Of a DNA stretch of 64,000 bases, positions 59,121-64,000 are shown piece after piece. Position numbers and translations under genes: made by a program. Location of the stretch: the NCBI RefSeq assembly GCF_042677945.1, contig NZ_JBHUDN010000001.1; one strand, given 5' to 3'. This stretch comes from Haloplanus litoreus (GTDB taxonomy: Archaea; Halobacteriota; Halobacteria; Halobacteriales; Haloferacaceae). Position 1 is the stretch's first letter. Every line of letters begins with the position of its first letter. Under the pieces are notes generated by a model. The model ran no database searches, had not been told where the DNA came from, and worked only from the letters and a program-made list of their open reading frames with translations.

Positions 59121-61889
59121 TCAGGCGTTCCGGATCGCTCTGAGCACGTCGGGCGCCTCGTCGAGGGCGTCGTCGAGTGCGTCGACGTCGGGACCGCCCC
59201 CCTGCGCGAAGTCCGGTGGGCCGCCGCCACCGCCGCCGACGCGACTCGCCAGGCGGCCGACGACTTCGCCGGCGTTCAGGTCGACACCGTCGGGCACGCC
59301 GACGACGAACTGGGCGCTGCCGCCCGCGGCGCTTCCGAGGACGGCTACCGAACCGTCGTCGACGATGGCGTTCGCCGTCGCGCGCAACTCGTCGGCGTCG
59401 CCGTCCATCCGCCGGATCACGGCCGAGACGCCGCCCACGTCCACCTCGTCGGCGTCGACCGCGGCCGCACGAACCTCCGCGAGCTCCTCTTTCAGGCGGT
59501 CGATCTGTTTGCCCCGTTCCTTCCACTCCCGGAAGAAGCGATCGGCCGTCTCGGGCACGGCCTCCGGGGAGACGTCGAGGACGTCCGCAGCCTCGTAGAG
59601 GGCGTCCTCGGTCCGCTGGGTGGCCTCGATGGCGGCCGCTCCGGCCGCGAAGACGATGCGCTCGACGCCGTCCTGGATCGGTTCGGTCTTGACGATTTTG
59701 ATCGCGCCGATGTCGCCCGTCCGCGAGACGTGCGTGCCGGCACACGCCTGGACGTCCTCGTCGACGTGGACGAGGCGGATCTGCTGTCCCGGCGGGACGC
59801 CGCCCTGGTACAGGTCGAAGCCGTGTTCGGCCTCCGCCTCGTGTCGGTCGGGCCACTCCTGAGTGACCGGCAGATTGTCCGTCACCACCTCGTTGGCGAC
59901 GCGTTCGATCTCTTTGACCTCCTCGCGGCTGATCCGCCGGAAGTGGCGGACGTCGAGACGCGACTGATCGGTGCCCTTCTGGGCGCCGGCCTGCCGGACG
60001 TGGTCGCCGAGGACCTGCCGGGCGGCGTAGCCGATGACGTGGGTCGCGGTGTGGTGGCGCATCAGGCTGAACCGGCGGTCGGCGTCGATCCGACCGGTGA
60101 CGAACTCACCCTTGCCGGGATTGTCGGTCGTGCGGTGGAGGATCACGCCGTCGCGGCGCGTTACGTCGGTCACCTCGACGGTCGTCTCGTCCGTCGAGAG
60201 CATCCCCGTGTCCGCCGGCTGCCCCCCACCCTCGGGGTAGAACATCGTCTGGTCGAGCACCACGTCGTAGCCGTCCTCGCGTTCGAACACGTCGAGGACG
60301 ACCGCTTCGAACTCCGTGCGCTCCTGGTCGTCGTAGAAGAGGCGCTCGGTCTCGGGCAGGTCGGCCAGTCGGTCGTCGCGCTCCGCCGCCGACTCGGCGC
60401 CGCCACCACCCTCGTGGCGGGCGGCAACCAGCCCGTAGAAGTCGTCCGGGACGTCGACTGCGGCGCCGTGCTCGCCGGCGATTTCGGCGACCATGTCCGG
60501 CTGGATGCCGTGGGAGTCGTAGAGTTCGATCAGCGTCTCCCGGGGAATCGGCTCCCCACGGGCGGCGTACTCCTCGGCGATGCTCTCGACCTTCCGACTG
60601 CCGCGTTCGAGTGTCTCGCGATACTTGCGCTCCTCGGTCCGCACCATGTCGCGGATGGTGTCGCGGTTGGTGTAGCCCAACCGTTCGGCCTGCATGTCGA
60701 CGAGTTCGTCGAGGGGCGCGTCGATGTCGAGGCCGTCGACGAGGCGCTTGGTCCGGCGGAGCACCATCCGGGCGAGATAGCCCGTACCGACGTTCGAGGG
60801 GACGATACCGTCGCCGAGCATGTAGGCGAGCGTCCGACAGTGATCGGCGATGGCGTAGACGTCTTCGAGGGGTTCCAGCAGGGCGGCGAGGTGGTCGGCG
60901 TCGACGCCGAGTTCGTCCGCCACCTCGGCGCGGGCCGAGGACAGGTCCTCGACTTCGTCGATGTCGAGGTAGCCGGAGAGGCGGGCGGCCTCGCGGATCA
61001 GGGCCTCGTCCTCGTCGGTGTGGTCGATACCCGCGTGTTCCGTGAGGAACTCGATCATCTCGGGGTAGACTGCCTCGTACACCGTCGGTGTCCCCTGGCT
61101 CATCCAGGTCCACCGCTCCAGCCCGTAGCCCGTGTCGACGATGTAGGTGTCCATCGGGCTGTAGCGGTTGCCGTCTTTCATCTCGTACTCGCCGTCGGGG
61201 TCCTGCTCCATCGACATGAAGACGAGCGTGGCGAGTTCGAGGCCGCGGTAGATGACCTCGAAAGCCGGACCGGCGTTGCCGCCGCCGACCCACGGGTCCT
61301 CGATGTAGGTGATTTCCTCGGGGTCGGCGCCCATGGATTCGAAGAACTGATCGCAGTAGGCGACCGTCTCGTCCTTCCAGTACACCTCGCCCTCGTAGGC
61401 GTAGTCGTCGGTGGCGTCCTCGCGGACGTTGAACGCGTGGTGGGCCATCATCTCGAAGGCCATGGTGTGCCGGCCGGTCTTGCCCACGTTGTCGATGTCC
61501 TGCATCCGAATGCAGGGCTGTGAGATGGTGAGCGGGTTGGCGGGCGGGGGCGTCTCGCCGGACGTGACCAGCGGCTGGAAGTCGTAGATGGACGCCTGCG
61601 TCAGGAGGACGTCGTCGCGCCAGCGGTTCGCCGCGACGGGGTAGGGGTCGATGCGCTCGTGGCCGTGCTCCTCGAAGAAGGAGAGGAAGGCCTCGCGCAT
61701 TTCCTCCAGCGTGTACGCCTCGTCGAACCCGGGGGAGCCGATGAACGTGTAGTCGTCACAGGGCGGCTCGCCGCAAGTATCGCGGTCCACCCGTGCCCAG
61801 AAGTGTACGCCACACGAGGAACACTCCTGCCGCGTGAACCCCTCCTCCTCGAAGTACTCGAGGCGGTAGGCGTCTTCGAGTTCGCTCAT
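59121..61889 (-). CDS. alaS: Alanyl-tRNA synthetase, archaeal type
   Basis: Protein of 922 residues that charges tRNA-Ala. N-terminal archaeal extension with Cys (ECSSCGVHFWARVDRDTCGE), class II catalytic core with ANRWRDDVLLTQASIYDFQP and the dimer region, editing domain with HHTATHVIGYAARQ and CAGTHVSRTGDIG (zinc ligands), and the C-terminal oligomerisation domain ending RVGGGGGGPPDFAQGGG. A Gly-rich loop near the end binds the tRNA. Full length; no intein. Confidence 0.97.
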   Translation of the reverse strand: MSELEDAYRLEYFEEEGFTRQECSSCGVHFWARVDRDTCGEPPCDDYTFIGSPGFDEAYTLEEMREAFLSFFEEHGHERIDPYPVAANRWRDDVLLTQASIYDFQPLVTSGETPPPANPLTISQPCIRMQDIDNVGKTGRHTMAFEMMAHHAFNVREDATDDYAYEGEVYWKDETVAYCDQFFESMGADPEEITYIEDPWVGGGNAGPAFEVIYRGLELATLVFMSMEQDPDGEYEMKDGNRYSPMDTYIVDTGYGLERWTWMSQGTPTVYEAVYPEMIEFLTEHAGIDHTDEDEALIREAARLSGYLDIDEVEDLSSARAEVADELGVDADHLAALLEPLEDVYAIADHCRTLAYMLGDGIVPSNVGTGYLARMVLRRTKRLVDGLDIDAPLDELVDMQAERLGYTNRDTIRDMVRTEERKYRETLERGSRKVESIAEEYAARGEPIPRETLIELYDSHGIQPDMVAEIAGEHGAAVDVPDDFYGLVAARHEGGGGAESAAERDDRLADLPETERLFYDDQERTEFEAVVLDVFEREDGYDVVLDQTMFYPEGGGQPADTGMLSTDETTVEVTDVTRRDGVILHRTTDNPGKGEFVTGRIDADRRFSLMRHHTATHVIGYAARQVLGDHVRQAGAQKGTDQSRLDVRHFRRISREEVKEIERVANEVVTDNLPVTQEWPDRHEAEAEHGFDLYQGGVPPGQQIRLVHVDEDVQACAGTHVSRTGDIGAIKIVKTEPIQDGVERIVFAAGAAAIEATQRTEDALYEAADVLDVSPEAVPETADRFFREWKERGKQIDRLKEELAEVRAAAVDADEVDVGGVSAVIRRMDGDADELRATANAIVDDGSVAVLGSAAGGSAQFVVGVPDGVDLNAGEVVGRLASRVGGGGGGPPDFAQGGGPDVDALDDALDEAPDVLRAIRNA

Positions 61890-62009
61890 TACACCCTCTT
61901 TGGCCCGTCTCCGCCTAAAACAGTTCCGGGAACGCGTGTTTCGGGCGGAGAAGGCGTGCGGGGCGTGACCGTCGTCCTCGCGGCGCGTTCGACCCCGCTC
62001 GGCGGGCGG

Positions 62010-63503
62010 TCATCCGGTCGTGTCCCCGTCCGCCTCCGTCAGCTTCTGGACCGTGTGAGAAATTTCGTCGAGATTGTCGGTCTGTTCCCGATTGATGGCG
62101 GCGATGTCGTCGACCGCGTCCTCGATGTCCCCGGCCTGCGAACTCGCCTGATCGATCATGGCCGCGAGTTCTTCGGTGCTTGCGGCCTGGTCGTCGGTCG
62201 CATCGGCGACCTCCGAGATGCCGGTGGAGGTATCGGTCACGGCCTCGGATATCTCGTCGAGTTTGCCCATCGAGGTGTCGACGCGGTCGACGCCGACCTC
62301 GATCTGCTCGGTCGTCGTCTGGAGGCTCGAAACGGTATCCGACGTCTCGTCTTGGATCTCGTTGATCATCGTCTCGATCCGTCCGGCCTGGTTCTGTGAC
62401 TCCTCGGCGAGTGATTTCACCTCGTTGGCGACGACGGCGAATCCCTCCCCCGCGTCACCGGCACGAGCTGCCTCGATGGAGGCGTTCAAGGCAAGGATGT
62501 TCGTCTGGTCCGCGATCTCGTTTATCACCTCGACGATCTCGTCGATCTCGTCGATGCGCGCCTTGAGCTGTTCGACGTCGGCGGTGACGTCGTCGGCGGC
62601 CGCACCCACGTCGTCCATCACGGCCTTCGCGTCCGCCGCGGAGTCGCGACCGTCGGCGGCGAGCGCTTCCGCGCGTTCGCTGGTCGAGGCCACCTCGCTC
62701 GCGGTGGAGGCTACCTCCTCGACGGTCGCACTAAGGTTGGATATCTCCCCCGAAATCTCGGCCATGTTGTCGGCCTGATCCGCGGTGATGCCGCTGATCT
62801 GTTCGGAACTCTCCGCCACCTCCGCGGACGTGTTTCGGAGTTCGTCGAGCGCCGACTCGACGTTCTCGGCAACCGTCCGCTGGCGATCCAGTTCCGACTC
62901 GAGTTGCTCCGTGTACGAGTCGAAGTACGCGTCCATCGCGACCTGCTGATCGAGGTTGATGAGCTTGACCACCGAGAGCGCCTGCTCGACGACCCGGTCG
63001 ACGGCGGTCGATACCGCGTCCGTCTCGGCGCCCTCCACGGACCCGACGTCGGCTTTGACCTCCTCGCCGATGGCCCGAAAGATCCCCTCGTAGTACACCG
63101 AGTACGCGCCGAGGTAGATCTTCGGTCCCAGATCGAGCATGTCGTGGATCTTCCCGATCCGTGCCCGCCGATCGAAGTAGGACTGGTCGTAAGTGCCCCG
63201 TCCCAGGTCCTCCAAATACTCCATCTGACTCTTTTTCAACGCCTCGACCGACTTCGACGACGAATCGAGGATCGCGACCGACTGGGAGTACGACTGGATG
63301 TGATCGTAGAACTCCTCGACGAGGTCGTCGGAGATCTCGTCGAAGGTGGTGGAGAGGCCGGCCAACGTCTCCTCGTCGGCCTCCCCGAACTGTGTGAAGT
63401 CCTTCCGCCAGTTGATCTCCCCGGAGTCGATCCCGATCCGCTCGGTGAGCCGGTCGCCGCTCACCTGTCCCCGTTCCCGTTCGGTGATTTTGAGGTCGCT
63501 CAC
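62010..63503 (-). CDS. hemAT: Globin-coupled transducer HemAT
   Basis: Soluble chemotaxis transducer of 497 residues. Residues about 30-190 form a protoglobin domain with the proximal His in RARIGKIHDMLDLGPKIYLG; this senses oxygen through haem. No membrane helix. From about 200 it is a methyl-accepting signalling coiled coil with the hairpin tip VINEIADQTNILALNASIEA and ARAGDAGEGFAVVANEVKSL for CheA/CheW. Aerotaxis by oxygen avoidance is expected. TATA at 63527-63533 is 24 bases before the ATG. Confidence 0.96.
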   Translation of the reverse strand: MSDLKITERERGQVSGDRLTERIGIDSGEINWRKDFTQFGEADEETLAGLSTTFDEISDDLVEEFYDHIQSYSQSVAILDSSSKSVEALKKSQMEYLEDLGRGTYDQSYFDRRARIGKIHDMLDLGPKIYLGAYSVYYEGIFRAIGEEVKADVGSVEGAETDAVSTAVDRVVEQALSVVKLINLDQQVAMDAYFDSYTEQLESELDRQRTVAENVESALDELRNTSAEVAESSEQISGITADQADNMAEISGEISNLSATVEEVASTASEVASTSERAEALAADGRDSAADAKAVMDDVGAAADDVTADVEQLKARIDEIDEIVEVINEIADQTNILALNASIEAARAGDAGEGFAVVANEVKSLAEESQNQAGRIETMINEIQDETSDTVSSLQTTTEQIEVGVDRVDTSMGKLDEISEAVTDTSTGISEVADATDDQAASTEELAAMIDQASSQAGDIEDAVDDIAAINREQTDNLDEISHTVQKLTEADGDTTG

Positions 63504-63526
63504 AGGGGGTGGGCATCAGGCGATCG

Positions 63527-63533
63527 TTATATA
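63527..63533 (-). promoter_or_regulatory. TATA box of hemAT
   Basis: TATATAA on the minus strand, 24-30 bases before the hemAT ATG, giving a leaderless mRNA. Confidence 0.7.
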
Positions 63534-63571
63534 GACGTCGTAGCAAATATCCGAGATGATAACGGGGTGAC

Positions 63572-64000
63572 TCACTCCTCCAGCGCCAGCGCCGCCAGCA
63601 TCGCCTCCAGTTGCACCCGCTCGTTGGCGCCCTCCGTGATGCGGTAGTCGGCCTCGCCCAGTCGCTCCATCAACTGGACCGTCCGCCGGTCGTCGATGTC
63701 GAACTCCCACGCCGACCGGTGGAGCTGATCGATCACGTCGCCGCCGGCCATCCCGGCGTCGACCAGCAACGTCTCGAGCGTCGACCGCGCCCGCGGGAAG
63801 TCCCCCTCGATGGCCGCCTCGACCATGGACTCGATTTCCTCGGGGCGGGCGGTGCTGGTGACCGTGTAGACGGCCTCCTCGTCGACCGTCTCGCCCGTCG
63901 TCGCCGCCGCCTGCAGCGTGTTGATCGCCCGCCGCATGTCGCCACCCGCGGCGTAGACGAGGGCGTCGAGGCCGGCGTCGGTCATCTCGATCCCTTCGGC
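63572..64000 (-). CDS. rfcS: Replication factor C small subunit (3' part)
   Basis: The last 143 codons of the clamp-loader small subunit gene, continuing beyond the window edge. The visible part opens AEGIEMTDAGLDALVYAAGG and DMRRAINTLQAAATTGETVD, the sensor-2 region of the AAA+ domain, followed by the C-terminal collar helices. It ends TGA at 63572. The 5' part including Walker motifs is outside; an intein upstream cannot be excluded. Loads PCNA at the fork. Confidence 0.94.
   Translation of the reverse strand, partial: AEGIEMTDAGLDALVYAAGGDMRRAINTLQAAATTGETVDEEAVYTVTSTARPEEIESMVEAAIEGDFPRARSTLETLLVDAGMAGGDVIDQLHRSAWEFDIDDRRTVQLMERLGEADYRITEGANERVQLEAMLAALALEE

Noticed and set aside
59010..61523. 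837-codon rightward frame opposite alaS
   Set aside because: Mirror frame of the alanyl-tRNA synthetase gene; the Val/Asp/Gly-rich pattern is the expected antisense product.

Overview
The window is chromosomal DNA of a halophilic archaeon (class Halobacteria). Signs are high GC, very acidic soluble proteins, Tat-type secretion signals, archaeal information-processing genes (MCM, RPA, TFB, small RFC subunit, doublet histone, archaeal CCA-adding enzyme and AlaRS), an intron-containing elongator tRNA-Met, and TATA elements 25-30 bases upstream of start codons, as expected for leaderless mRNAs. Gene order from MCM to the beta-propeller gene resembles what I remember of Haloferax volcanii, so a Haloferacales-type organism is my inference; no search was run.

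Region 1 (1-8.4 kb): DUF309 protein, a SipW-type secreted beta-helix protein, tRNA-Arg(GCG), a lipoprotein, then RPA, histone and histone deacetylase-like genes in a row, the CCA-adding enzyme and tRNA-Asn(GTT). Region 2 (8.5-25 kb): an ABC importer made of a Tat lipoprotein and a one-chain double permease, GtrA and a sulfatase-like enzyme, tRNA-Met, a Cas4-like protein, Sua5, a redox pair, a CNNM-type membrane protein, a phosphate permease, a CDF transporter, threonine aldolase, M29 aminopeptidase and an MFS carrier. Region 3 (24.8-40 kb): lrp divergent from glnA, membrane proteins, two adjacent secreted proteins with SCP2-like C-termini, Trm1, a glutaryl-CoA-type dehydrogenase close to a membrane Fe-S oxidoreductase that probably passes ETF electrons to quinone, and the biotin importer bioY-bioM-bioN behind a BirA-type operator.

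Region 4 (39.9-49.9 kb): MCM helicase followed by a tightly packed run of haloarchaeal genes of unknown function, two MinD/ParA-like proteins (one without the P-loop lysine) and tfb; then Bcp and a MOSC protein. Region 5 (49.9-54.7 kb) looks accessory: AT-richer spacers, small genes, a Tat-secreted DUF1102-like protein and several small winged-helix regulators, two of them membrane-anchored. Region 6 (54.7-64 kb): uracil-DNA glycosylase, PRPP synthase, beta-propeller, glutamine amidotransferase, a hydrolase-fold protein lacking its serine, alaS, the globin-coupled transducer HemAT and the 3' part of the small RFC gene.

The most unusual signals are non-coding: downstream of tRNA-Arg and tRNA-Met lie copies of the tRNA 3' end alternating with hairpins whose 11-12 base loops share one consensus. 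Several proteins keep a fold but lack its catalytic residue (Cas4-like, peroxiredoxin-like, alpha/beta-hydrolase, ParA-like).
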